DNA of 64,000 nt from Panonychus citri (GCF_014898815.1 NW_026515548.1:1098501-1162500); one strand, 5' to 3'. Positions 14,401-31,207 are shown, counted from the stretch's first letter. The notes: generated from the letters alone by a model not told the origin. A program made the numbers and translations.

Positions 14401-17333
14401 GTTTCTATTCTCGAATTCTGGTTCTCATCAGTTCAATCATCTTTGCATGGAACTCGTGTTTGTTTACTTTTCTAAGAAAATTGTATTGTACTTTTTTCGA
14501 GCTGCTCGAAAAAGTTATCGAACTTGGAGACTTTAACATTACATTTTCTCGGTCTCTTGATACAATTTCCAAGTTGAGATTGGTTTCTTATTGGAAATTT
14601 ATGAATTCTGAACTATATCCTGTTCTGATTTTGATTTTTCTTTCGACCTTCTCTCTATTCAGGTGAAAAGACCGGAAACTCATCTTGAAATATAAATGTG
14701 ATTCCAATCAATGATTACCTTCAACTCAACATTTAATGAAATTATATTCGATATTCTGTCCTGGACATCATCATCCATCATCTTCAATCAAATTGATTCT
14801 CTTTTGATATTAGAACAGTTCAATTATGTACAAGTTCGGCCAGTTTTAGAGAGCCTCATAAAACCGTTAATTCATAATTTAATCATGTTTAGATTTCTAA
14901 TGATCGACAATTAAACTTTTACCTGATTAAATGTTTACCTTGAACAGTTAAGTTAATTTTGTTGATCCAGCTAATCAAACAATAGCTTTTAAATATTACC
15001 AAGAGTAATCGAGTTAAATTTTATTTCCAATAAAAGAAAACACCAAGAAAAAAGTTCTGATATAAATATTATCTTCGTACCTTGAATATTAATAGCGACA
15101 AAGACAATCGAAATTTTGAACTTTTGTGAGATAATCAGTTCGATATATTTAGATAACTTTTCAAATAGAACCAAAAGATATTCAAGTTGAAATGTTTTCA
15201 TCAAAAGAGAAAGTGAGAAAACGTTATGAGCTATGAAAATCTTTACTAATTGTTGATTGAATTTAGTGATGACAATTAGATACAATATTCATCATCAAGT
15301 TGACTGGATGAGGATAAAGTACCAGTATTATGAGTACAATGAGTTCACGCAATGTTATTAATCATCTAACATCAATTGTAACTTGTTGGTGATAATTAGG
15401 ATTGTCAGTTGATAATGAGACTCATAAAGACGACAATTAAGGTCATGACAAAGCTCTGAAAATAAATTAGCCTTTGATTGTGAATGGAACTAGGAAAATA
15501 TCAATGATTTGGATAATCTTTTCATATTATTGTCAATAGAACTCATATCATATCAATATGATTCGTAGATTCCCAGATATTGATTCAAGTTTTACCTGGA
15601 AATTAATGAATGTATGAATAGTCATAGGGAGAAAACAATTAATAGAAGGAAATTTGATTCGGAAAAATATTCGAGGTAATATCGAGTTACAATGAGTTCG
15701 ATATAAAAAAGTTCTGATATTAATGAATAACAATTAATAATTATGAACGAAATTGCAACAAGAAACAGATGCTTAACTTATTCAACATTTGATATGTGAA
15801 TCGATTGAAAAAATTGTCGTAAAAATTACGATGACAAATGAACTGAATCTGAAACGATTTCAAATCAATAGCCATGGACAATTTGAGGTTAAATGAATCA
15901 ATAATTTGTAAAGAAATGATAACAATTTAATAAACTAATCAGCTTATTGAAATAGCACTTTAATCATTGCGTTGTAAGAGTAAAAAGTTCATTGACCACA
16001 AGAGATAAGAGACTCATCATCATCATGGTCATTTTCATGATCATCATGTTGTTCATACTTATTATCGAGACAAGAACCGTAGACAAGCAAAATGTTTCCA
16101 GAATTCAAGTGATTGGCTTGTGTCTCCATCGCTTAGATTACTTTGAGAGTGACTCAAGATGTAATGAGCATCATGATAATATCTTTGAAAAAAAGGTCAA
16201 TTGAAAGTTGATTGAACTGAATTGAGAGACCAGAATTTTGATATGATGAATTTTGAGGGGAAAATTTTCAATTTCATTGTTGATAATGAATCAGAATCTG
16301 TTATTATTATCTAGAGGAAGGTGATAAAAAAACAGATTACATTCAGGGTTTTATCATGATGATGGGTGAAAGAGAGGATCAGATGATGAGAGGATAACAA
16401 CATAATCATTTACCAGAATTATAAGAATCATCTCTCCATCATCGTCATTATCATTAATATTATCATCATGATAGACCAGGGAGTTGAATATTAACCAATA
16501 TCGTTCCTTTTTTTACTCAATCTTATCCTGATATTTTAACTATACACAAGAGTAGGAGGTTGGATGATGAACCAGAATCATCTTTAAATCACAGAATTGG
16601 AAAGTAATTTGATCATCAGTTGAATTGTTTATTGATCACAATTTACGTTGACTGTTTTCCTTCAACATCATCATCAGAATTACAATCAAAGTTTTTTTTT
16701 CTCTAGTCAAAGATTTTAAGATAAAGATGATGATGATGGAAATGTTTTTCCTTCATGATGAATCTCAAAATGTCGTTACGATTATTCAATTATCTGTACA
16801 GAATTAAAGCCGAGACTCTGATCAATTGATGATTATATTATCCATAAGAATCGGAACAAAATGGTTGATGAAAAGACGACAGAAAGTGAAAAAAAACAGT
16901 TAAAATGAAATTCCAAGTCCCTACATCCTCACAGAACTTTATAAAAGACATTATCATCATCCTGTTAATCTTCCGAACTCTTCCCCCTCCCTTCAGAACT
17001 CTCGCTTTTTTATATATCTCATTTTCTTTCATCAATGAATACTTGATTCAGGAAATAAAATTTTTCTTTCTGACACCAAGGTTATTCAAAGCTATTACAT
17101 CAACTGTTAATTTCGTTGAAACTTTTCTCATCCTTTTTTTGCTTTTTCTCTCCCTAACTCCCTCACTCTCTTTCTCCCTCTCAAGATAATAGGAGTGTAA
17201 AAGATGATGAAAATGATGATCATCATGAGAAGCATTTAGACCTCAGAAAATGTCATTCACAAAGCGAAAAGTTTTTACTCCATGAAGAGGAAATTAATAT
17301 CATTTATGTAAAGGCAACTAGCATCAATTTTTT

Positions 17334-17376
<43 letters not shown>

Positions 17377-18401
17377 GTATGTTTAATATTAAACACTGAT
17401 GATGAGGATGTGGATGAAGATGATGGTGGACATAATGATGATGTATATGGAAATGATTATCAAACTGATAAAAGATGAAATTTTTCATCAGCTGTCATAT
17501 ATTTATTATAATTCTGTTTTTATGGAAAACTTTTTGGAACTTTTTTTTCTTTTTCTCCTCTTCTTCTTAAAGATGTTGGCATGTTCAATCTCATAGGAAT
17601 CGGAAATTATTTCTTCTTCTTCATCATGTATTCAATTCATTTCAAATGAACTCATCATGCAGATCAGAACAGAAGCTATCATGTTCCGTATGAATAGGAA
17701 AACAAGTCATGTGACTTTTAAATTCTCATTAAAATATTAATTCATTTACAGAAACATATCAGTTATCTGATATTTTTCATGCTCCCATTATTTCAATATT
17801 TCATGTAACTTTTTTTCTTGTTCAGTTAAACTCTGAATGTTACAATCATCAGGATAATGAATTTTTGTTTTCATGATTAATGTAATATTTTTCATGATAA
17901 TGATTATGAGATGATTTCAATTGATGGGAATCATAACATTTTGTACACAATTTAATTTAATTTAATAATGAATGATGAAGAGATGAAGAAATGAAAAAAT
18001 GAAAATTAATTCAATAATAATCAACTTGGAATGAGAGTAACATGAGAACTCATGAGTTTCCATGATAAAAATCGATGGATGAACAATGATAGAGACAATG
18101 GAAGATTAATTGGTAAATATGAAGATAGAAAATGAATTAATTTCATCTCAATGATTTCTGATAATTTTCATGGTCCACATGGAAACATTTTCTCCAGTTG
18201 ATAATTGATTTGATGAAACAATGGAGGAAAAAAGTTCTTACAATGATTCAGTGTTAAAGATGCATTTTAATTTCATCCATCATGAGTCTTTCATATTGAA
18301 ACAATTTGGGAACCTTTGTTGTCCCTTTGGTGTTTAATATGCTAATAGAAATTCATCTCATGACAACGGAAGAAAGTTCTGACAATAGAAAGTGAGGAAA
18401 A

Positions 18402-18443
<42 letters not shown>

Positions 18444-21400
18444 TCATCAGAATTTATTCAGATTATTCTTAGGACAGAATTTTTTCCTTCCATTGTATTG
18501 TTACTCATTCAGGAAATATTTCTATTCTTATCATGAATTGAATAACATTCAACAAATTGATATTAATACTTAGTCAATTTCTCTGAAAATGGAAATCCTG
18601 TTTTTCTCATTAGAAAATATTTTCTCTGTTGAACTTTAACCGTTAATTCAAGGTTAATTCATCGAGAATAACCTTGAATTAACTTTGAGAATTCTATTTT
18701 TTATCCGGAAATTATAAGTCGAATTGAGAATTTACATCAAGTTCTGATTGGATAATTGGCTTACCAGAAAAAAATACAATCGAAATTCATTCAACTGTTA
18801 TCTCAATTTTGGAACTGATACAATATGAGATTATTGCGAAGAATCTGAAATACATGATGAATTATCAATACTTTTCCCTGCCATTATCATTCACTATTTC
18901 TATTCACTCTTTCTTTTCAGTTTCAAATTCATTCTGATCCTTGGCAAACATCTCGATACTTATCATGAAACGAAATAACAAAAAAAGTTACAATTGAAAA
19001 AGATGAAATTTCAGCTGAGAGTTTTGAAAAATACTGAAAGTTACCAGATCATTAGGAACATGAAGGGAATTCAAAATCGAGACAAGAACTTGGAAAGAAC
19101 GAAAAAAAGATAGAATCGATTTTGGGTCGATGAAGATAAAAAAATGATCAGACAAAATAAAGAAAAAGGATGAATTCTGGATTTAAGACGATTACCGATT
19201 TCCAATGATTTCTTTTCATGGAAACTTCAACGAACCTCAATTCTCATTAACAGAACAAATATGATCGAAAAATATTCTGGAAAAGTTCAGGAGATTCAGC
19301 GTCTTTTGCGCATTTCGTTTCGCTGTATCACATCGGTAGTGTGGCCAACATTCAGCTCGAACTCATGGCCGGTAAATTCAGTTCGAAGTTTTCAGAAAAA
19401 GGAAATTTTTCAACATGCATATCAAGTTTACTCGAAGAGATTATTTCAGGTTTTCTAATACAGGGCATGCAGAAACCCTTTTAATCTGATGCATGGAAAA
19501 TAATTAAATTCAGCTAATTATCATGCATGAATTTGAGTGAGATGGTAAAAAAAAATTCGTTTGAAGCGGATAATTAGTGATCGCAATTACATGGAATCAG
19601 TTAATTGTAACAGCTTTTGATTGTTAAACAAAAAGCTTAATCAGCTTATCAAAGTATCACAATGTGTAAATTGTTTGATTATATTAATTGTTATCAATAC
19701 AATTGAATTTGATTAAATTGCTTTTTCTCGTATAAAAAACTCAATTTTCAATATAAGCCACAGGTAGATGAACTTTTCTAGATTGAAATGAACTCAGATT
19801 TAGTTATCGGGTGACAGAATACCCTTAATATCAATTAACATCAACCTTGTCTGAAAATTAGAAAATTTCATCAGCTGATTCATTGAGATTCATCATGAAT
19901 TTCAAGTAGAGAGTCAAGTTAGTTCATCCTTACTGAGAAATTCTTGTTTTATCAACGTGGTGATAATGATTCATGGTGATTATGGAAAATGAATTTCAGA
20001 CATTTTTTGTTCCATGAAAATTTCATGATGTTGAAAGAAAGTTTTTCTTCCAGTTCGAAAATGAATTTCATCTCAATTTTCTCATCTTTATTTAACGATG
20101 AATAAAAAATGAGATAAATTAACATGAATCAATCGATGAAAGGATGAGATTTTCTATCTTGAAACAATCATGCTGATGATGATAAGATGAAGTAATAGAT
20201 GAGTAAGATGAGAGATTATGATAACCAGGGAAAAAGATTTTCCAAAGAAAATGGGTTATGAATTTTCCTCAGTTGATCTTATCAAGAATTTTATCATTTT
20301 CTATCTTTCTGATTATATTCTTGTTTCTTTCATATTTTCTTTTCTGCTGAAAATGCAAAAAAAAGGAAAAGATTTTGCATGACTTACTTAATGGGAATCG
20401 CACTTTGAAAATCATGATCATCATCATGATTGCATCGAGATTATCATGAGTGTTATGAGTGAATTTCTTGTGATGCAGATAAACTGAATCATCATCAGCA
20501 TCTTTCATTTTTTTTTCTATCTATGTAATGGCCACGAGTTACATCAACTGTGTAAAAATATTGAAGTAAAACCCATTACAGGGAAAATCCGAAAGTTTTT
20601 CAAGAGGGATTTAGAACTTTTTTTCATTCTTGAAATAATTCAGCCGTCAACAGGGAGGGAAAAGGTTGGGTGTATTATGAAGTGGTGGATGTGAGTAGAT
20701 GGATGAGAATAAAGGTAGAATGGGGGACGATTAAATAGCTGTGGGAGTGATGGGTTAGGTGGAAGAGGGAGAAAAGAGGAGATTTCAAATTCAGTTTCAC
20801 AGTTATCATGTTTTCAAAGTCAGAGAGACGTTTCATCATTTCAAAATTGAGATTCAGTATAATCTAAGTATCTCAGGTTGACTGAGTTCTGGCTCAACAA
20901 AGAGAGAAAGAGTGAGTGAGTGAGAGAGAGAGAGACTCACAATATATTTGGATCAATGAGAAAGATGATGAGAATAAAGGATGAGATGATGAAGAATCGA
21001 AATCAGAAAGAAACTTGGGGTTGATTCTTAGATGAAAAGTAAATAAGACCATAATCATGAAGAAAATCTTGAAACGGGACCAACAAGAATGAAGAAAAAT
21101 GAATTTTCTAGTAAATCTTTTGGGTGGAAAAGATCAACTTACTCAATGAGAAAAGTTTTACTTTAACATTGAATAGAGCAAAATTCTGAATCCATGCAAA
21201 GTATTAAATACTTTGAAAGAGATGAGTTTATAAATCTCCCTGTTCATTATCAAGTGAATGCCTTTGGGATAAAAACCTTTCATCATCATGATAATTAGTC
21301 AATTTCATGAGGTAATCATAATCTGATCATCTCATTCATGATTACAAAATAGTAAACCGATACTGGAATAAGATTATCATGATAACCAACAGGATAGCTT

Positions 21401-24400
21401 TTGATAATTTCAAAGTCTTACCCTGGGATTTAAGCTGATAAGATGATTTCAGTTTTTACCATGATAATGACCTCGATTCATGGATAATTAAAGTTACTTT
21501 CAAAGTGATCAAACTTCATTCAGAGTCATTCTTCACTCTCTCTCTCTACCATCGTTAATCATTTGTAGTCTTGGAGTAGAGAAAATAACAATGGATTGAA
21601 TAGAAAAGACTAAAATAATAATAATAATGGACCAGCATGAAAACTGGACTACAGAGTTTGATGTAACTCGGAAAAAAGACTTGACTGTCCATGTTAGTAG
21701 TCGATATAAATGAAAAAGAAGTTCATTTAATCGACATGATCCCATGAGAGAATGAAAAGTTTTTTCTTCCCTTTCATGAGATGTTTATTTCTTCATCTCC
21801 ACCCAGAGATGATAAACACTATCCATCCCTCCAAGTAAACGAGCATTTAATAGACAAAAACGAATCCAATGTTATCTCTGTCCATCAAATCCTATCGAAC
21901 AATTTAATTGGAATCAGAATCTTGAAACGAACGATTGAAAATTCTTTTGAAAGAGTAAAATTATGATTACAAGTCATGATAGTCTCGAATTTGTAGAGAA
22001 AAAAAAATTCTAATGAGATTTGAGATTTACTGCAATTTACTGAATCAGTTATTCGGCTGAAAGAACTTGATCCATTCGATTCATGGTCTCTGTTTCTCTC
22101 CTCATGAAGCCAAAGAAAAATCTCATGATAATCTCCTCGAAACTCAACAATAATTCTGGTTATATTTTAGTTGCTAACTTTTTTCCTCATTCTTTTATTA
22201 AACATATCAGAATGATCAAGTTACCTGAATAAACTATTTCATCAAAATGAACGTGACCTGAATCCCATGAAATCCCACATCAACATCACTCCCTCTCTAA
22301 CCTTTAAACTTTGACCCACTTTCCACTTATCCATAATAGTCAAGTTCACATCTATTAATCATAAAATTAACACCAAACAACTTGAGAGTGATTTAAATCA
22401 CATGTAGACAATTATTCAAATTCCCTGTATGATTCAATTGTTGATAATTCCAACAACTCAACTCAGATTCTGAATAATTTTTCATTCGTTGGAAACTTTA
22501 TAATGATGGTGAATCAAAAAAAAAAGTTCCAACTCATATCCAAATTAAATTATCATGGTAAATGAACACGAAGAAATCAATCAACAAGAATGAAACAATT
22601 AACTGATTACTTTTTTTTTCTCTCTGAACAATCAGTTGAATTAGGTGAAAGTATTAATAGAGGAACAATTTTTTTCTCTATCATATCGAACTGCAAATCT
22701 ACTTATGTTACAAGAGTCACAATTACAACAACAATTAATGGATTAGTTAATTGTGTAGCAATTAAATTGTTATCCAATAGTAACGTTAACCTTTGACTCC
22801 ATATCTTTATGATGACAATCAATGAGTCGAAATGATAAAAAAATTACTAACAATCAGATGGATAAAGTATCTTCATCATATCAATATCAATTAACAGGAA
22901 ACTAATTAGATTGTTTTTCTTAATTGTTGTTGATTATCAAGTTATCAAATAATTGAAACGAGAAGACATAAAATCTAATTGTTCACTGGTAACAATAAAA
23001 ATCAATCCAATTGAAAAGTTGATTAATATTGGTTAACAATTAGATTCGCAAGGTTAATCAGTTAAATAGATCAGTAAAGTTTTCGGATAATGATTAACTC
23101 GAAAAGATTTAACAATAATGAGGGAAAAAAAGTTCTAAGTGAATTCGAAATGTTCTAATTCGTTATAATAGTTGATATAAGTTCATTAAACATGTTTACA
23201 AATCAAATGGATTTAATCAATTGCCTCGAAAAAGATAAAGCAAAGACAATCGTAATCGCATGTAGAGTAAATTGTTAAAGTCTTAATTGATTGCTGGTGA
23301 TTTAGATTAAGCTTATTTAGCGAATTAAATTAGTAAATTGTAATTTCTCGTTATTTTAGTCCATTGATTGTGAATCAATTGATTAGTCTCATTTGATGGA
23401 AACCATCACGTCCCTTTAGGTGTTTTATCTTGAGGTAAAATCAATAAACAACCAGATAAAGAGATAATCATAAATATCGTAACAACAATGTTATTAGTGA
23501 TTTAATCATCAATTTTTAATCATTATCATCAATGGGCAACAATTACTTATCTTCACAGAATCAACAAGCAATCAGATTAATTATTGATGATCAATCAACA
23601 ACCGAGCAATCAAATTGAATCATCAAAAGTCATCAAGGTAACAACATTATCAGTAAGGTAAATGGTTTTTAGTGTTAATTAAATAAGTGAAAGAAAAAAA
23701 CTATTTCTAGTAAATCAAATGTTAGACTATTTATTTATCAACATTCATTATTTTGATTGTTAGCTAATCATCAGATTCTTACAAACAATTGACTGTTATC
23801 ATGAAAATATGAGCTTAACTGAGTTATCATGGAAGCAAGAATTTTGTTTGGACAAGAGTTGATTTTATTTCGAGTGTTTCTGGTCACAATATTTCAATTG
23901 GAATGAATTTCAATTCAAGTTTGACAGAATTGTAATGCTCAAAGTTGTCTCATTGAACTTTGCATTCAAAGGTCAACTTGAATTCTTGACCTTGAAAAAA
24001 ATTGTAAAACAAACTACTGGCCATCCAAAAATCTAATCAGAGTTAGATAAAGAAACATACATGATAATCGTAATGAACTTTTTCCAACAGCTTTTTGATG
24101 GTGAATGACAAAAGTTCATGAATACCATGAGAAATCAACATGATTGTTTTTGACTTCCCCCTGGAATTATACTAATCTTGAATTTTCAACGAAATTTTCA
24201 TTAATAATCGTCAAGGGAAATGATGATAAAAGAGACTAATTGAAAAATGATTGAGAGACAGAGGTGATAATAAAGATGAAAAAGGAGAAAAGAAAATGTC
24301 ATTAATAATGCTCATGAACAAGACTAGTTGAGAACTTCAAAGATGCTCATGATTCTCATGCAATAATCATGTAATCAGAATTAACCAGCGAGATGATTTT

Positions 24401-25903
24401 CATCATCTTCATCAGAATGAGAGTCGCCAAGAGGCAGAAGACTCAACGAAAACTCATCTCGGTAACGTAAGGGAAATGGCTCATTGATTGTCAAATGTTC
24501 AACTTAAGATAGACTATCAATTCTAATGAATTGAAACTGAACCTTTTCAATCAATAATCTACAAATAAATGAAACAAAGTTCCAATTTTCTGTTGGTTCT
24601 AAATTCAGTCTAATCGATAATGATTAAAGCTAATTAATTTTCTACCACTGCAATCAAGATACACGAAGAGAGGTTAATGCAAACAGCGATTGAAACTTTT
24701 ACATGATCGAAAATGAAAAGTTGAGTAAGTTGAACTTTTACTGATCAATTTTGTTAAAAATTCAGGAAAAAAATTCGCACCATGTTATTAGATATTAAAT
24801 CTGAACAAGAACTTTTGAATAATGTATTATGTGAAAGGTTATCAATTGGTATAAGAAACAATTTGGTCAACTTTTTTCATGAAAATGTTTCATTTTGGAC
24901 AAAACCAATGGGTATTACATGAATTTATCATGAAAACATAAATTGAAAAACAGAATCTTTTCAAACCAAGAATATGTTATCTGGAAGGAAAAGTTCAGGG
25001 GGAAGTCGAGTTCATGATAAAGAACAGAATCAGATGAGATAAGTTAATCGTTTCAAATCTAACAAGGTGACTTCTGAATTTCATTCATTCAGGGTTACCT
25101 GTTTCCCAATGGATCACATGTTATTCAAGTGTATTTGTTGAGAAATGAATGAGAATCCCATGAATTCATGTAACCAATGATTTTCAAAATAAATCAATTT
25201 GTCTCTTGATCTATTGTGTGAAAAAAAGTTCATATAATTCAATGAGCATTAATTTAAAGTTTCAATTACTTGAGAGATGGAAATTAAATTAGGTTATCCC
25301 TTGGATTCTGATGAGGTGAGATAATAATCTAAATATATCAAGAAGCCACAGAGAATCAGAATGAAATTTTCAGAGTTTAATCAAAATTTTGATTCTTCAT
25401 GAACAGAATCATCATCATCACGGATGAACATGTTAACTCCCAAGTGAACTTGAAGAGGAAAATATTAACATGATAATAATTATGGAGAAAGAAAAAAAAT
25501 TCCTAGAAAATTAGCCTGATAATTGAGAGAAACATTTAAACTCATTTGGTTTTGTATTCTACAATTCTTGAAATCAACTAACAACATGATAAATATCATG
25601 TTAATTATATAAATATCTCTGTGTAATTTATATAAACTTACATATAAACATTTTATATAAGATGAGAAATAAATAAACAAATAGGCAAATGTATCTGACA
25701 ATGATCATGATTGGATTCACCAGAAATTCATTGGAATATGAATAATGAAAAACTGGTGGAAAAGCTCAAGGTTCATCAGGGTGAAAATTAACTGACACAA
25801 AAATTAAATAACATGAAATAATTTGCAACAAATCAACATATAGATAATCATGGAAACTGTTCCCACTCTGTATTAACCGGAGGCAGATGAAAAGATGCAA
25901 AGA

Positions 25904-25970
<67 letters not shown>

Positions 25971-28900
25971 TTGCAAAGATGCAATTGGAAGCCTGGAAGG
26001 ATGTCAAAGTTATGGTGAAAGATGAGAAAGAAAATATTATTGGAAAATCGATAGAAATATTATCTTCCAGTAAAGAAGCTGGTAAGATGATGATGGAGAA
26101 ATTTCTTCCTAGACTAACACATATAATAGGTACATGATTATTGAAATATACCAAAGATGATAAGAGGGAAAAGGTGATGATGAGAAGGAAGAAAATTAGA
26201 TTGCTGAGTAAGATGATGAGGAGGTTTGGTGAACAAGAAGATGATGATGATTCTAAGATGCCACTAGAAAAATGGGTAAAAGTTGACAAAAAAGGGTTTG
26301 ATCAAAGTCTTGGAATCTCAACCAAACCCACTGAATCTTCATCATCATGGATTCATTTTCGTTTTTACTGTTATTATTGTTATCATTTTCTCCTTTCTTT
26401 TTCTCTGTCAATGATTCACACACCTTAAAGGCAACCGTTTGAATTACCAATTTGACTTGAAGGATATTATATAACCCAAAGAGTAAGATTGATTGGATAC
26501 GGAAAAGGTCAGATTATTGGATCCTCCTTAGATCATTCATTTATCCTCCTTTCTTTGTATTATATTGTTGCTTTTGCAGCATCATCATGGATAGCAACAG
26601 AATCATCATGATTAGAATGATTCAGATAAGAGAAAATGTTGACAAATAGAAAGAAAACAGATGATTACCTAAATAAATGCTACCAATTTCATCTTCAACT
26701 CTCTCTCTCTCTCTCTGGTCACTATCATGGAGTCTTAATACTCATCTTCATGAGTAAAAGTTTCTCCTATTAGATAAGTAGAAAAGGATACAGAATTCTC
26801 ATTGTCAGAACTCATTAGACTTTTTTTTTGCTTTTCTTGTTCTAATTTACCTTTTAGAAATTTCTATTTCACCAGCATGAGCATCATGATGTAATATGAA
26901 AACATCATGATGATCAAGCAGAATAAAAGTTCAGTGTTAGAAGAAGAAAAAAATTCCCTTAATTTCAATTCCATGCAAATGGAAACACACAATTAAGATG
27001 TTGAACTGAGATATGACAGAAAATTATATCTTCCAATTAAGATAATGCTCTCTTTTTTTTCACCATCAAAACTGTTATATCAAAATCTTATCGGAATCAC
27101 CATACTCATGTGAATAAGATTCCATGAACATTTGAGGAATATAAAACAAAAGAAAGTTCTGAAAACTTTTATCGAAATTGATCCCCACTCAACGTCCTAA
27201 TGAATAATAATACTATTAATGGTCATGAGGAAACATGATAATATTAAATACCTTCATCATCATTATCGTTAATTTTATTATTATTACTTTTTATTGGATA
27301 TTAAGGATTAGAAGCTCAAAATTATCAGATACTCATGAATTTCATGAGGTTTTTATAACTAACCATTTCTATTGATTTTTTCATCAAATTACATGGCTCA
27401 TTAAGCATTGATAATTGGTGATTAAATTAATTTTCCATCATTATCATCATAATTTAACTGATTTAATTTAATTTCAAATATCTTGTTACAATGAACTCAA
27501 CCAGGAAGAAGTGGAAAAAAAATTATCTTTCATCAGATGAATTGACTGAACCATAGATTCACTTAGCAATTGAAATTAGATTTTAAATACTGACCATTGG
27601 TCATTGGATGAGAAAAATATTTACACAGTTAATTAAATCAACGTATCGAGCTTAATTACTGAGCTATTAACAACAATGCTCATCAAAGTTTCAATGAAAA
27701 TAAATTTCAATTCTTGAAAATTAAGATAATCAATTATACGAAACAACTTGACTGATGAAAACAGAGACAACATTTCAATTGTTAACCATTTTCTTAGTTA
27801 GTTAATTGTTAGAAATGAGTGAGATTCACTCACAGAATTAAATCAACTTTCACCTTTGAACAAAAACTGTAACTCAATTCAAAACTTTCACCATGATAAT
27901 TCATCATGATAATTCAGTTTCAATATTGAATCTATGGGGATACATTTATGTCATCTTCAAGTTTTTTTCCTCCGCTTTTGCATCATCATTTTCACCTTAT
28001 CATCCTCATCTTTCTCAGTTTCATCTTCATCATCTTATCCATTGAGACATCAAAACCAATATATCAACATCATGTTAAGTATTTCTTTTTCACTTACACT
28101 TTTGCCCTCTCATCCTGTTCATCATCAACAGATAAAGAAAGACAAACCTGTTTATCTTTCTCAATCTTCATCATCATCCTCATCATCAGCTGAACAATTC
28201 ATGGTAGGTATAAATGTATCTGTAAATAACATGTTTCCCATGGACTTAGATGAAGAGACAATATTATGACAACAGTAACACTCAGGGTAACTTGTTGTTG
28301 TCACCAGAATTGAAACCAGAAAAAAAAACTGATAACAGAAAAACAATTTATCCTCATCTTTTTTTCATCTTCTTAAGGTTGAATCTTCATCATTACATAA
28401 ATGTATCGCCTAAGGGCAATCATTTTCTCATGTAATCACACTGGTAAAAGTTTAATGTTATCAGATCTCAAGATTGCAATTAAATGGATAGTTTTTTGCT
28501 TCTACAACAATATCAAAACATCAAAATATCATAAATATCATCAAATCTCATTTTGTTAACGATAAAATTAATGATTAGTTTTTCAATTGAAACCAAAAGG
28601 GTTTTCAAGCGCAATTTAATCTTACAAATATCAGATTAACTATTTAAATCAAGAGTATCAATTAGAACTGGATTGAGATTTTTTAAGGAAAAAAAAATCA
28701 CAACTATGCAACAGTGATTAGGTTGATTAAATTATCCACTGATTGAGTTGTGATTAATTAAAAGATTTATTTTTCTTAACTAAGGATTATAATGTCAAGG
28801 ATTTTGTTGTAAATTTTTTTTCTAATCTTAAGCTTAAGGTCTTGTAATAATCGTTGACATTGATTGATAATAATAAGGAGAGAAGAGAAAAAAGTTTTCT

Positions 28901-31165
28901 CTGATTGTTTAGTTAATTTATTGCACAAAAATCAAATCAACAATTGATTCAATTGCTTATCATTGCGATTCCATCATCAATATCTATGTGATGGTGATGA
29001 CAATACGAATGGATGATAAAAGGATGACAAAAATTGTCGATCTAAAATACTATGTGATGTTTCAAAATGAATAAGATGATGAAGATGATTCAGCTTCTTA
29101 ATTCTATTCTTTTCATCTCTATCTCTCTCTTATTCTCTATCACCATGAGATTCATGATAAGCTGAAAAGGTAATATTATTATGGACTTGAAGATTGATGA
29201 AAGGTCATCAGGAAGAGAGAAAAATAAAAGGGAGTTATCATTGTCACTCTCTCATTAGTAAAGCTCAAAGAAACTGGAAAAAAAGCTAAAGAGAAGAAAA
29301 AAAAATTCGAAAACTCGGAAATCTAATCATTTCATTCATTTCTCTCCATTCCAACTAATCGCCAATACATTTATCTCTTTTAATATCATCATTATCATCA
29401 AGAACTTACAACAACAATGATGATGGTAATGATAGTGTTGATGATGTTGTTGTATGCTCACCATGATGATGATGATGAAAATCAATTTATCTTCTTATTT
29501 ACTTGTTTTTCTCATGACAAAACAATAATATCAATTTTAATCGATTGCTCTTTCAATCAACAATCCGCATCCTATTTGATATATTACTTAACATCCTCAG
29601 GGATGTGATTAAATTGTCTGTAAATTTGATTCACATTCAGAATTTGCATCAACAATCAATTCTTGAAAAGCTTAAATATCAAGATTATCTTTCAATTTTC
29701 TGAATGAATGTAAATATTACCCAATACGAATATCATGTTACCTGATTATTTGTTTTTTTTCAATTTTTCGACTTTTTTTCTCAGATTATATCTCATTATA
29801 AATGATAAAGATTTGAAATTATTATTTGAGGAACAGGAAACAGAGGATGTTGCAATCGTTGTATTTAGTTACAATAATGATAATCTTCATTCAATAGAAT
29901 AAGAAAGTGAATGGAAAATAATATAATAGACTAGAAATTGAATCAGAATTGAATTTTCATCAACCTTCAACAGGAATTCAGGTCAAATTTAGACCGATGA
30001 ATGATTCAATGAGATGAATAATCAAAATGATCTTAATTTTCTGTAGATATAAATTGATTGAAAGAGGAAAAGTTATCGACATAATGAAGATGATAAATGA
30101 AATTGGATGAGGAAAAAATTAACTTTTGTTTACTTTGAGTTCATGTGGTTGATAAAATTAAGCCATCACCAGAATTACTTGTTTCTCTATTGATATATAC
30201 CTTCAATTGGATCTTTTTTTTGCTCATCATCTTCATCTTCATCTTACACATTGGATGAAGGTAAATATTGACACTTAATCTTGATAAATGAGGTGAAAAT
30301 GATGAAGAAAGTGATGAACGTGTTAGTTTTTTTTTCTTTGAAGACTCTCTATCAATACAAACAACTGAGAATGAATTTAACTTGATATTTATCATGGATT
30401 TCAAAGTAATTGAGATAGAAAATGTTTAGTAATTAACATGAAAGATGAAAATCAGGATGATTAAGGGATGTAAACTTGAAGATAAAAGTGAAAGCTCAAA
30501 GATGATGATTCTTCTTACATATAAAAACTTTCGACACCATGAAAACGTGACATAACATGATTACAGTGACAACATTTCCCAGTAAATACAATTATAATAC
30601 AGACAAGAAAAAGATTTCATTTCTTATATTTTGATCTCTATTGAGATTAAAGTGAACAAAGATTATAATATCATTTGTTAATCCGAAATCCAGTTTTAAT
30701 TTTGTTGTAAAATAATTAATTGGATGCAACAATTTGCAAGATAAAATTGTTAACTTAAGATGATTAAAGTTGATGATGTTATGTTAAAGTATTGATATAA
30801 GAGATAATTAGGTTAATTAATGTTATTAATTGTCTTAGTCTTTTGTGAAATTTGGTGATAACATGGAAAGAGTTGCAAGATAATCATGATATTAAGTTGG
30901 AATAATATTAAGACAGCTATGAGAAACATTGAATGGAATTGAAAATAAATGGTTTTCACTGAACTTTTCTTGTTCCTCTTCCTTTATTATGGTTCCTATT
31001 GTAAGTCTAGTGATTTTTTTTTCTCTATTTTCTCAATATAAAGAAGACTAAAACTATAAACATGACTTGGAATAAGAACATTAACCAATGAAGAAGAGAA
31101 GAAATGAAAAGAAGAGAGAAAAAAGAAAGACTATTTATTCGAAATGAAGATTTCAAGATGAAGAT

Positions 31166-31207
<42 letters not shown>

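Noticed and set aside
25873..26428. Overlapping open frames of 80-138 codons on both strands
   Set aside because: They are driven by the (GA)29 run (Arg-Glu or Leu-Ser repeats). The flanking Lys/Met/Glu-rich parts come from GAT/GAA-rich DNA and show no recognised motif.
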